This document shows, piece by piece, positions 12,801 through 25,500 of a stretch of DNA of 64,000 nt. Numbering within the stretch: the stretch's first letter is position 1; each line of letters begins with the position of its first letter. Source of the DNA: Azorinus chamasolen (lineage: Eukaryota > Mollusca > Bivalvia > Cardiida > Solecurtidae); assembly GCA_963576725.1 (NCBI GenBank), contig OY755236.1, positions 65,831,379 through 65,895,378 of the forward strand. Reading direction: 5' to 3'. Made by a program: the position numbers and the translations under genes. The notes beneath the pieces are model-generated. The model was not told the DNA's origin. It searched no databases and was given only the letters and a program-made list of their open reading frames with translations.

Positions 12801-15800
12801 TTGAAACGGATAGACACGAACACAACACATTGATAGGTACGATAATATTGACAAGCAACACAGGAAATGCTCACGTTGTAATTTAAATTATTACAATGTA
12901 ATTAGAATACTAATTCAATTTCGTTTTCATTTGTCCATCATACATAACATTAATAACAGATTATATAACAAGTATTATGGTTGTTAACCAAGCATGTAAA
13001 CCTTTTATACTATTCAAATGTAAAACATTAATCATGCTAGCTACATACTGCAATAAAGCACTTGAAAGAAGAAAATACTTGTTAGTTTAAAGTTACGATA
13101 AATATCAATGTAAAAGCTCACTTAAATGTCTTTAAGTTTTTAGTTTATATTACTACAGCCGTGTAATGTTAACTATAAAAGTGTACGTGTAAGCATGATC
13201 ATTATTTTGTGACGATGAACTGTACAACTGAAGCCTTTTCAATGTGTTATGGTAAATTTGGAACGGTCTGTCTCACCTGTTTACCTTCGCACGTGGTTGT
13301 GAATACTCCTGGATGTTTAACGTCTTCATTGAGGGCACAAAACTATTAAATATCATCAACACGCACAATTAAAAAGTATTTACAGTAAAACCTCCCTAAA
13401 CTGGACGTTCAATTAAGTATACATATAGGTCTTGGAGACAGGTAGCAGCTTAATACAGGGCTAAGGTCATGCAGACAACCCCTCTAGAAACTTTCTGCAT
13501 GACTCTCAACCTGCATTAAGCAGCCACATGCCTAAAAGTATCTTTTCTTGTCTACTAGAATTCCAGTTTAGAGAGGTTTTACTGTACATACTTAATCAAA
13601 CTTTTAACAATAGTCTTAGATACCATCAAATGAAATTTTGTCCCAATATACACGACCCGACTTGCATTTACAAGCATTTTGGATCCAGTAAAATTGCACG
13701 AGGTCAGAGATGAGCAGACAAATCTTCCGCCACTATTGCACGAGGTCAGAGATGAGCAGACAAATCTTCCGCCACTATTGCACGAGGTCAGAGATGAGCA
13801 GACAAATCTTCCGCCACTATTGCACGAGGTCAGAGATGAGCAGACAAATCTTCCGCCACTATTGCTGAACCTATGTTAACATTTGCAAACACTGTAGATC
13901 CAAATGGGCTTCGAGAAACCCGGTGTCTAACCAGGAGCCAAACGAGTTAATAAGAACTGGAAGAAAACAATACACTGAAACCTTCAGCAGACAATTCTCA
14001 CAAACGAATTGTATTCGGCTGCAAAAGGATTGGCACGATATGAGAAATTAAACAACTTACAAAAATCATTTCACACAATATTGCCCAGATAAAAAATGTG
14101 GTGAACAGTACAACTACACCGTAATATGCCAATATTTTTGTCCTTTTTCGCTAAATTGATACAACACGGGGATGCATGTTTAGTGACAGGGGTACTCCTT
14201 CCCATTACACATGTCTTGTACATATACCCATGAGCGCGGCCCTCATTTGAAATATACCTATATTAAAAAACCCTCTACCGCAAACACCAACAGGAGATAC
14301 AAGTAAATATGCATGTACCCGTACTTCCAATTGAAATACATGTACACATATAGCTATAGTAACCCCCTCTCCCCTTCCCCTACCACAAACACTAGGTCTA
14401 GATTTTACGTAACCAAAGAAAGAAACAGCCAAGCAAACAAAAAGTCTGTTGAAAATGCACCAATCAGTTATATTTTGTGAACATTTGTTAAAATGTGTAA
14501 TGTCGTGGATCGAAATAATGATTAAAAGAGACTAACTGTTTTGAATGGCAGCCATTTTGTTGCAATGTGCCATGAGTGGGTCAGCTACTGACTCTCTATA
14601 GAAATATAGAGGGTCATCCCGTAACTGCTCTTATCCATTAAAAGGCCAGAAACTAGTGACAAGTGAAATCATGTTACATAGCTGTAGTCCACTAATGTGA
14701 CCTCTAGAAAGAGGCTTATTTATTGGTCGTAGAGGCAGGTGGTTGTTTCATGTAGGTTGCCAGATAACACATGTAGGAGCATTCTGCATTACGTTCGCTC
14801 TGCATCCATACTCATTTATTGAGGGGTCGCTAAACCCTTTACTCCATGAATATTTATGTAAGAAATAATGACCTTATGAATGTTAATTAGATTAATTGTT
14901 ATAGTTGTATATAACAGACATTTTGTCCATGGCCTAAACTGTATAATCACATCTATATTAGACCCATGTCATAAGCAAACAGAGCAGACCCTCATCAGAC
15001 GGCTCCAACAGGACCAGTCTGATCTGGGTCTACTCTGTTTGCAAAGGCGTAGAAAAGCGTGTTTATGGAGTAATGGGTTATAAAGGCTTATATGGTATAT
15101 TAGTACTGAATACCTACATGCCATCTAAGCCCTGGTATTATTTTGATCACCATGAAAGATATTATTTTATTAATCAAAAAGTGGGTCTTTTTCTTTATCC
15201 TGCTAATGACGACCTGCTGCAGGCTGAACTCGATTTTCAAAAAAACTTGACATCTAGATAAGACGCCAAGTAAGTCTGGCAATAGTTTCCAAGTTGTACT
15301 GATGAAAATGATTGAGGATTGATTACCAATCAAGCTAGTAATTCTTTTAAAGGACAATATTGGCCTGGGTATAGGATTAGATTTCCTAAAACCACATATT
15401 CAAAGAAAAAACACACATCTTGTCTGAATCCTAAAGGTCGGCAAACATATGTGGGTAAATGTATTTACCTCGTCTCTGCCACATATGGTGATATGTTCGC
15501 AGTCATCAGGATGTTGCTGTAAAGGGCAGTTGAAACAAAGCGGGCCGCGTGGTCCCGCAAAACCTAGAAGAAAAAAACACAAAAAACCCTTCGTTTCTGC
15601 TATGGTCAGACGTTCTTTGTTCATGATGCCAGGTAACTAATACTCATATTATATTCATTTTAACATTTATTATTTTTTACATGAATATTCATCACGAAAA
15701 GGTTTAAAATGATATACACAGGATTTGCTGTCTTTGCTTAAGCCATTATATAGATAGGAGTCTACTGTTTCCTGTATAAATAAATAAATTCAATGTACAG

Positions 15801-18800
15801 TAAAACCTCTCTATAACGGCCACTAAATTACATCAAGTATTTTGTGTAAAAGGCAGGTGACCCTTTAAGGAAGGTGAAAGTAAAACAGGACGCTCCTATA
15901 GGAGCGTTCTGTTTTACTTTCACCTTGCCTTATGCAGCCAACTGCCCTAAATACCAACTAATTAACACTATTTACAGGCCATTATAGAGAGGTTTTACTG
16001 TACATAGTAAAAAGACCCTGGTTCATAATACCGTTATAAACAGTGAGCTTATTAATATTCATAGAGGCATTATTTATTACACGACTATTCACGAGGTAAG
16101 ACGTGGTGGCTGTTCTTATTCTCTATAGAAATTTCGTCCTGTATCAACCCTTTACTCAAAGAAAGAAATAGTGACGTGATGAATATTGATTAGGTCATAT
16201 TTTATATTAGCACATAAACACGTGGAATTTTGGCCATGACAGAAACTCCAGAATCAGATCTATATGAAATCATAAGCAATCAGAGCAGACCCTGATCAGA
16301 CCTCCTATAGGAGCCGTCTGATCTGGGTCTACTCTGTATGCAAATGCATATAAGTGCATATTTATAGAATAAAGGGTCAAACAACGATCAACTTTAATAT
16401 GCATCCACGTTTATTCATTAGTTGTCACATTAGAGAGGTCCTGCTATACATACCTGTTGATTGGCCTATGACGACATTACATACGTCGGTCGTACAGCAT
16501 TTGTCGCTAACGACAACATCTCCTGTATCTTCATTCATATCTGATGACCGCTTTCCCAAAGGTACTGGCGTACCACATTGCTGGAAATTTTAAGTTAAAT
16601 ATACATCTTAAGTCTCCAGAAACGATTGTCTTCTGGGTTTTCCAATCAGTGTAGACGAAGTTTAGCCGCAACGCCACATGATTCCCAATTACATGAATTT
16701 GTCAACTATTGATACCTTCTCTTAACCCTTTCCCTCATATAAACGTGTTTTCACGCATTTGCAAACAGAGTAGACCCAAATCAGACGGCTCCTAGAGGAG
16801 CCGTCTGATCAGGGTCTACTCTGTTTGCTAATAGAATTTGAAAGATCTGTGAATATGGCTACAATGTTCCACCTTCCATATTTCATTATAACTATTTTGG
16901 CCATGAATATGCAGTAGGTATTGAAAAATGAAATAAACATAGAACAGGGAAAGGGTTAATACCCTTATCCAGCTAACCGCCAGCTGATACGCATTAGCAA
17001 ACAACCTGGACCGAGATGAGACGCCAAGTAATAATGACATTATGAATATGTATTAGCTTCATTTTCATAATGGTTTATGGACAAGTAATGTTAGGTCAGC
17101 ACAGAAACGGTATGCAAACAGAGCAGACCCTTATGAGACAACTCCTATAACAGTCGTCTCTACTCTCTTTGCAAAGGCGTTAAAAGGTTTTTCTATGTAA
17201 TAAGGGTTTAATATGCAATGCACAGGTGCCAGGCGCGAGAAATTTTCAGAAATACTACTGATAAACATCTTCGAATACGTTTTGACATCATACTTTGATA
17301 GCAGAATTTTTTTAAAAAAAAATTCGTATAGTATAAATACTATGTACATTTTCACGACTGATGACATCGAAAGTCACACTGAATCTCATAATATGGTCCG
17401 TTTTCCACTCTCCTTCAATAAATCTAACATAAACATTAAACTTACTGTCGATGTCAACCACAAAGTTACTTCGGTTTCTACGACACTGGAGAGTTTCCGG
17501 AGCGACTCGCGACTGTCAACATTATGTACATGTATGTGTCGGTAGCGACTCGGTCGACTAAAGCTGTGTTGTAGTTTATCGTCTCAGTACAGTAATTGTT
17601 CGGCCTATGATCGGCCATCAATGGTGCGTATTCCAAAGACATTTCCGCATGCATTGACTCATAGTTTATTGAACTCAAGCGTAAATTGACGTCATAACAA
17701 GACGTGGAATGTAGTTAGTGCAAATTTTCTGCCAGTTTGGACCATTTAGTTACACACATTTACACTGTATTATACTATACGAATAAAAAATCAAAACTTT
17801 TTTTTCTGGCAAAGGAAATATATAACAATGAAAATAAAACACCCCGAAAACAAAAGAAAAGGGTAAATATCAATCAAAATATAAAACTAAGTAATTATAA
17901 AATCCGGTTTAGAGGGGTTTTACTGTAGTCATTCTCCATAGAGCGACAACACTTACCGTACTGTCCCGGCAACCTAGATTATACTTCACAAATCCATCGG
18001 TGGACACTTTCATCTGACCATAACATTGCTGAAACATCACATTAATCTTCAGTAAGGATTTATTATTCTTTTCAAACATGAGTTGGCGTGGACCATAGTT
18101 TACAAAATATATCTACTTCTTCTTCTACTACTGTAACTATTTTATTCTCATTACATAGATGGATGTAACCTGGCCCTTTATATATTGAGCTACCACCTGA
18201 TTTAACCCTTTATATATTGAGCTACCACCTGACTTAATCCTATATATATATATGAGCTACCATCTGACATAACACTTTATATATTGAGCTACCACCTGGC
18301 TTAACACTTTATATATTGAGCTACCACCTGATTTAACCCTTTATATATTGAGCTACCACATGAGTTAATCCTCTATATATTGAGCTACCACCTGGCTTAA
18401 CACTTTATATATTGAGCTACCACCTGACTTAACCCTTTATATATTGAGCTACCACCTGATTTAACCCTTTATATATTGAGCTACCACCTGACTTAATCCT
18501 TTATATATTGAGCTACCACCTGACTAAACCCTGACCCTGACTTAACACTTTATATATTGAGCTACCACTTTACTTAACCCTTTATATATTGAGCTACCAC
18601 CTGACTTAACCCTTTATATATTGAGCTACCACCTGAATTAACCCTTTATATATTGAGCTACCACCTGACTTAATCCTTTATATATTGAGCTACCACCTGA
18701 CTTAACCCTTCATATATTGAGCTACCATCTGACTTAACCCTTTATATATTGAGCTACCACCCGACTTAACCCTTCATATATTGAGCTACCACCTGACTTA

Positions 18801-21800
18801 ATCCTTTATATATTGAGCTACCACCTGAGTTAACCATTCATATATTGAGCTACCACCTGACTTAATCCTTTATATATTGAGCTACCACCTGAATTAACCC
18901 TTCATATATTGAGCTACCACCTGAATTAACCCCCTGCATATATTGAGCTTCCACCTGACTTAATCCTTTATATATTGTGCTACCACCTGACTTAACCCTT
19001 AATATATTGAGCTACCACCTGACTTAACCCTTCATATATTGAGCTACCACCTGACTTAATCCTTTATATATTGAGCTACCACCTGACTTAACCCTTCATA
19101 TATTGAGCTTCCACCTGACTTAATCCTTTATATATTGAGCTACCGCCTGACTTAATCCTTCATATAATGAGATACCACCTGACTTAATCCTTTATATATT
19201 GAGCTACCACCTGACTTAACCCTTCATATATTGACCTACACCTGACTTAATCCTTTATATATTGAGCTACCACCTGACTTAACCCTTCATATATTGAGCT
19301 AGCACCTGACTTAACCCTTCATATATTGATCTACCACCTGACATAATCCTTTATATATTGAGCTACCACCTGACTTAACCCTTCATATATTGAGCTACCA
19401 CCTGACTTAACCCTTCATATATTGAGCTACCACCTGAATTAACCCTTCATATATTGAGCTTCCACCTGACTTAATCCTTTATATATTGAGCTACCACCTG
19501 ACTTAACCCTTCATGTATTGAGTTACCACCTGACTTAACCCTTCATATATTGAGCTACCACCTGACATAATCCTTTATATATTGAGCTACCACATGACTT
19601 AATCCTTTATATATTGAGCTACCACCTGGCTTAACACTTTATATATTGAGCTACCACCTGACTTAATCCTTTATATATTGAGCTACCACCTGACTAAACA
19701 CTTTATATATTGAGCTACCACCTGACCTAACCCTTAATATATTGAGCTACAAACTGACTTAATCCTTTATATATTGAGCTACCACCTGAATTAACCCTTC
19801 ATATATTGAGCTTCCACCTGACTTAATCCTTTATATATCGAGCTACCACATGACTTAACCCTTCATATATTGATCTACCACCTGACTTAATCGTTTATAT
19901 ATTGAGCTACCACCTGACTTAACCCTTCATATATTGAGCTTCCACCTGACTTAATCCTTTATATATTGAGCTACCACCTGACTTAACCTTTCATATATTG
20001 AGCTTCCACCTGACTTAATCCTTTATATATTGAGCTACCACCTGACTTAACGATTTATATATTGAGCTACCACTTTACTTAACCCTTTATATATTGAGCT
20101 ACCACCTGACTTAACCCTTTATATATTGAGCTACCACCTGACTAAACCCTTTATATATTGAGCTACCACCTGACTTAACACTTTATATATTGAGCTACCA
20201 CCTGACTTAATCCTTTATATATTGAGCTACCACCCGACTTAACCCTTCATATATTTAGCTACCACCTGAATTAATCCTTTATATATTGAGCTACCACCTG
20301 CTTTAACCCTTCATATATTGACCTACACCTGACTTAATCTTTTATATATTGAGCTACCACCTGAATTAACCCTTCATATATTGAGCTTCCACCTGACTTA
20401 ATCCTTTATATATTGAGCTACCACCTGACTTAACCCTTCATATAATGAGCTACGACCTGACTTAATCCTTTATATATTGAGCTACCACCTGACTTAACCC
20501 TTCATATATTGAGCTACCACCTGACTTAACCTTTCATATATTGAGCTTCCACCTGATTTAATCCTTTATATATTGAGCTACCACCTGACTTAACACTTTA
20601 TATATTGAGCTACCACTTTACTTAACCCTATATATATTGAACTACCACCTGACTTAACCCTTCATATATTGAGATACTACCTGACTAAACCCTTTATATA
20701 TTGAGCTACCACCTGACTTAACCCTTCATATATTGAGCTACCACTTTACTTAACCCTTTATATGTTGAGCTACCACCTGACTTAACTCTTCATATATTGA
20801 GCTACCACCTGACTTAATCCTTTATATATTGAGCTACCACCCGACTTAACCCTTCATATATTGAGCTACCACCTGAATTAATCCTTTATATATTGAGCTA
20901 CCACCTGACTTAACCCTTCATATATTGAGCTACCACCTGACTTAATCCTTTATATATTGAGCTACCACCTGAATTAACCCTTCATATATTGAACTTCCAC
21001 CTGACTTAATCCTTTATATATTGAACTACCACCTGACTTAACCTTTCATATATTGAGCTACCACCTGACTTAACACTTTATATATTGAGCTACCACTTTA
21101 CTTAACCCTTTATATGTTGAGCTACCACCTGACTTAACCCTTCATATATTGAGCTACCACCTGACTTAATCCTTTATATATTGAGCTACCACCCGACTTA
21201 ACCCTTCATATATTGAGCCACCACCTGAATTAATCCTTTATATATTGAGCTACCACCTGACTTAACCCTTCATATATTGAGCTACCACCTGAATTAATCC
21301 TTTATATATTGAGCTACCACCTGACTTAACCCTTCATATATTGAGCTACCACCTGACTTAATCCTTTATATATTGAGCTACCACCTGAATTAACCCTTCA
21401 TATATTGAACTTCCACCTGACTTAATCCTTTATATATTGAACTACCACCTGACTTAACCCTTTATATATTGAGCTACCACCTGACTTAACCCTTCATATA
21501 TTGAGCTACCACCTGACTTAAACCTATACTATATGAATATTTATACAAGAATGTATGGCTTTATTTAGTATCAGATTTTTCATTATGGTCTGCGAACAAA
21601 CGGATTTTTTGGTCACGGCAGATACTGTGTGAAATCTGTGAGATCTGTATCATTCATAAGCATCATATATAATAAGACCTGATCAGGCGGATCCTACAGG
21701 ACCTATCTGGCATAGGTCTACACTATATATATATATATGGAAACTGGAACTGTTTCATAAAATAAAAGCTAATTTATCAATATTACATACAGACTCAAAC

Positions 21801-22482
21801 ATGTCTAAAATTTTAAATAAATGTAACATAATAAAAAGTAAAAGACAAGCCCCAAATTTAAAGAAACTTCTTACCAGAGCAAAGTTTACGGAGAATAAAC
21901 ACATACATAGTAGAGTAACAAAATGTAATAAGTCAAACTGCTCGTTATGTCAACATATTAGAGAAAGTGATTCTTACAATTTTAAAGGATCAAAATTTTA
22001 TGTAAATCAACCAATGTCTTGTGATGTAAGAAATGTTTTATATGTTCTTACATGCACTGGATGCAGAGAGTTTTATATAGGACAAACTGGTGACACATTG
22101 AGAACAAGAAGAACTATCCATTCACAGCAAATTAGAGACCCATCAACAAGACAAATTCCTTTAAGTGAACATTTAGAAAAATGCGGAATCAAAACCCTTC
22201 AATATGAAATATTTCCCTTTTTTAAATTAAAGACAGACAGTGTTTCAGCTAGGCTAGAAAAATAAAAATATTTTATGCAAAAATTTAAACCAACCCTCAA
22301 TGCAATTAATTTCTAATTCAAACATTTGTCTGACAGAGTTACCAGCCTTACAGGAAGTAGGGACGTCGACGTCATGACAACAAAGTCATGACGTCATAAT
22401 ATTGCGCCTGATGATCTGATGAAACGCGTCGCGCATTTTTAAGTTATTAATTAAAGATTTTAAAGCCATATAACATTTAGTC

Positions 22483-22529
<47 letters not shown>

Positions 22530-25500
22530 ACTGGCAATAGAATACAACCGGAAAGGCTATATAATGACGTTAGCTATTTATAAAGACGTTTGATCTGGGT
22601 CTACTCTGTTTGCAGAGATGTAAACAGTCGGTTTATGAATTCACTAATAAAGACACAAAACTAACAGGTAATTTTCAATATCTCGACAGTTAATTTCCCA
22701 TAGTATGCATGTTTTTATATTTTCTGAATTATTTGCAGAATAGCAGCGAACTTGTCATTATTTTATGCAAAACGTTTGGATGAGACGCAGGGTTACCTAC
22801 ACGTTGTTTAAACAGGATTAAAACCATTTGACAATCTGACTAAAATATTAAGAGAAATTGGTGAAATAAAAGTACGATAGCAGACGACATTTTCTGCCGA
22901 CAATTTATTTCGATTTAGCCACAGGGCACCGTCACAATGAAGTATGAACCTCAACAGATATAGACAAGGGGTCGAACTTCCTATTACGAATTTTACCCCT
23001 CTCCCAAGTAATGCCTCTGTTGACATTCGATCAAACGGTTTGTACGACAGACCCCCAGCAAAGCTATTGAAAAAGTGTCCTGATAACGGTTGTAAGTGGA
23101 CACTTTTGTACGCACGTGATTCTTGTGGTTAAAACCTATCTACCTAGGATTTGAATTGGGTGAACCAAGGGGAAAACATTTTGTACTCATTTGTGAAATA
23201 TTCATTTTTATTCATTTTCAATCAAAATTAAAAGTCTACAACGTACTGTCGTACAAGTAGGTTACATGTACTCGTCTTACTACCAAAGTGTCTTCTTACA
23301 ACCGTTATCAGGACAGTTTGTTCGCATCGCCTCGGACACGTCTTCGGTCATGCGAACAAACTGTCCTGATAACGGTTGTAAGAAGACAATTTGGTAGTAA
23401 GACTCGTACTGTATCTATTACATATCGGGTAAAGCGTTTTGCCAATAAGTAGTCTAATGTATAGCCTACGTAACTGCAAAAAGCTCCTAGTTGAAACGGT
23501 TCTCAGAAGCTACAAAGGAGAATCCCGAGAAACACTGCAATATTGACAGGTAGGAAACGACCTCGCAACCACCCGCTATTTATTACCGACTAAACAGACT
23601 ATTTGAACGCTTGCCAGCGCTGAATCTGGGCTGCATGCAATAGCTAGTAAGCAACTGCTACACTTACTGCGAAAACCGCGTTCGATTAACTTCTAAGAAG
23701 TATAATTTGGGCGTTCAAACGAACATTTTCCAGTTTCTTCAAATTCCACTCCATGTTTGTATCACGTAACAAATATTGTAATGGCAAATTTCATTGGTCG
23801 AAACTGAGCCCTCGTCCAATCAGTTTGCAGCTTTAATTACTGGTCACTTGACGTAAAATGGATGCTCAAAGCTAAAACAAATGGTTTGGAGACAATTTCA
23901 TCTGTCCAACAGTGTACATAAAGTAATCGAACGCCGTTTTCGCAGTAAGTGCCACAATTGCTTACTAGCTATTGTATGCAGCCCTGATTCAGCGCTGGCA
24001 AGCGTTCAAATAGCCCGTTTAGTCGGTAAGCGGATGGTTGCGAGGTCGTTTCCTACCTGTCAAAATTATCGTGTTTCTCGGGATTCTCCTTTGTGACTTC
24101 TGAGAACCGTTTCAATTAGGATCTTTTCGCTTTGCAGTTACGTAGGCTGTACATTAGACTACTTATTGGCAATAAGTTTTACCCGATATACCGTTTGATA
24201 GAATGTCAACAGAGGCATAACTTGGGAGAGGGGTAAAATTCGTAAATAGGAAGTTCGACCCCTTGTCTATATGTCTAGTGTTCATACATTTTTTTCTGTC
24301 GAGGTTCATACTTCGTTGTGACGGTGCCCTGTGGATTTAGTGGCCAACATCGATCGCCAACGGTACGTTTATTTGTTTATAGAAAAGTAAAATTAGATCA
24401 CAAAACCTCATGTTGTGCACATCGTTTTATGGTGTTGCAAAATGTTGGTGACTCCACAGCATCACAGGACAGGCACTTAAGATCTCCTGATTAAGTAAAG
24501 AAAACAATGATATACAGTCAAACCTCAATTGTTCAAACACTCAAATATATATATATCCATATCGAACTTTAACCCTTAATAGCCCGCCTAATAGTTGTAT
24601 CACTCTGTCCTCTTTGAATATTAATTAGGCAAATCTTTACAAAAATATACAGGATCTGTTGAAATGATTTCCCAAGCAAAACCATAGAGCATGCAGGCAT
24701 GGATTTTCCATGGCAAACAATGTAGACCCAGATGAGAGAACTTCTATAGGAGCTCTCTCACCTGGGTCTTCACCGTTGAAAATGCAACTATAGTTGTGAC
24801 TGACGGCTTATGGGTTAATACAGGTGACAGGCTAATGCAGGGTAAAAGTCGTGCAGAAACCCCCTCTGGGGAATTTAGACACCTATAAATTAGGGTCTAA
24901 ATTCTTCTTTATTCGAGTGATTACTGTAGTACGTGAGCTCTAGACTCGAGGAGTATTTAGGACATGTATGTAAACTATACTCTATATTTCTTGGGCAAAC
25001 CTAATCGTATTGTTACACATTAGAATGGTCTCTTCCACGCGGTTCTAATGCGTTCAACAACACATGATTTGGTGGACAACTGGGACATCTGCATATGTCA
25101 AAACGTTCTAAACCTCTGTATTTAACCCATTACTTTAAGAATACTCATGCAAAACTCCACCTTATCCAGTTATAAGTTAATTAAATAATTTTGAAAACAC
25201 CTACAGAATAAAGACATTTATGTCTATGACCATAGAAAATGAAATCAGATCTGTAACCTATAAACAAATACAGAAAACCTGATCCCAGAGGAGCAGACTA
25301 AGCTGGCTTTACCCTGTTTGAAATAAGGTGGGATTATTGATTCATTATTATTATCTTACCTTTAATTAATGAATAGTATTGTAACATATAATGACATCAT
25401 GAAACTCTGTCAGCCTAGTTTTGTAACTGAAAATGTTGGTCATGACAGAAACAATGAATGTATCTGTATACAGTAAAACCTCTCTATAACGGTCACTAAA

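Noticed and set aside
13679..13879. 14-residue repeat protein (HEVRDEQTNLPP)
   Set aside because: 42-bp minisatellite with unit length divisible by three; inside an intron on the strand opposite to the host gene.
17213..17545. 110-codon plus ORF and overlapping minus open frame
   Set aside because: No recognisable domain. An exon in this interval on the minus strand would break the phase between exons 17957-18028 and 16454-16580 (the best candidate, ending at GACA|GTAAGT, is 67 bp).
18165..21515. Possible CRISPR array (regular 32-bp repeats)
   Set aside because: There are no unique spacers; units are directly contiguous. Eukaryotic satellite.
22408..22430. Functional hammerhead ribozyme
   Set aside because: Core strings are present, but stem II is too short and poorly paired to claim activity; listed only as a possible remnant.
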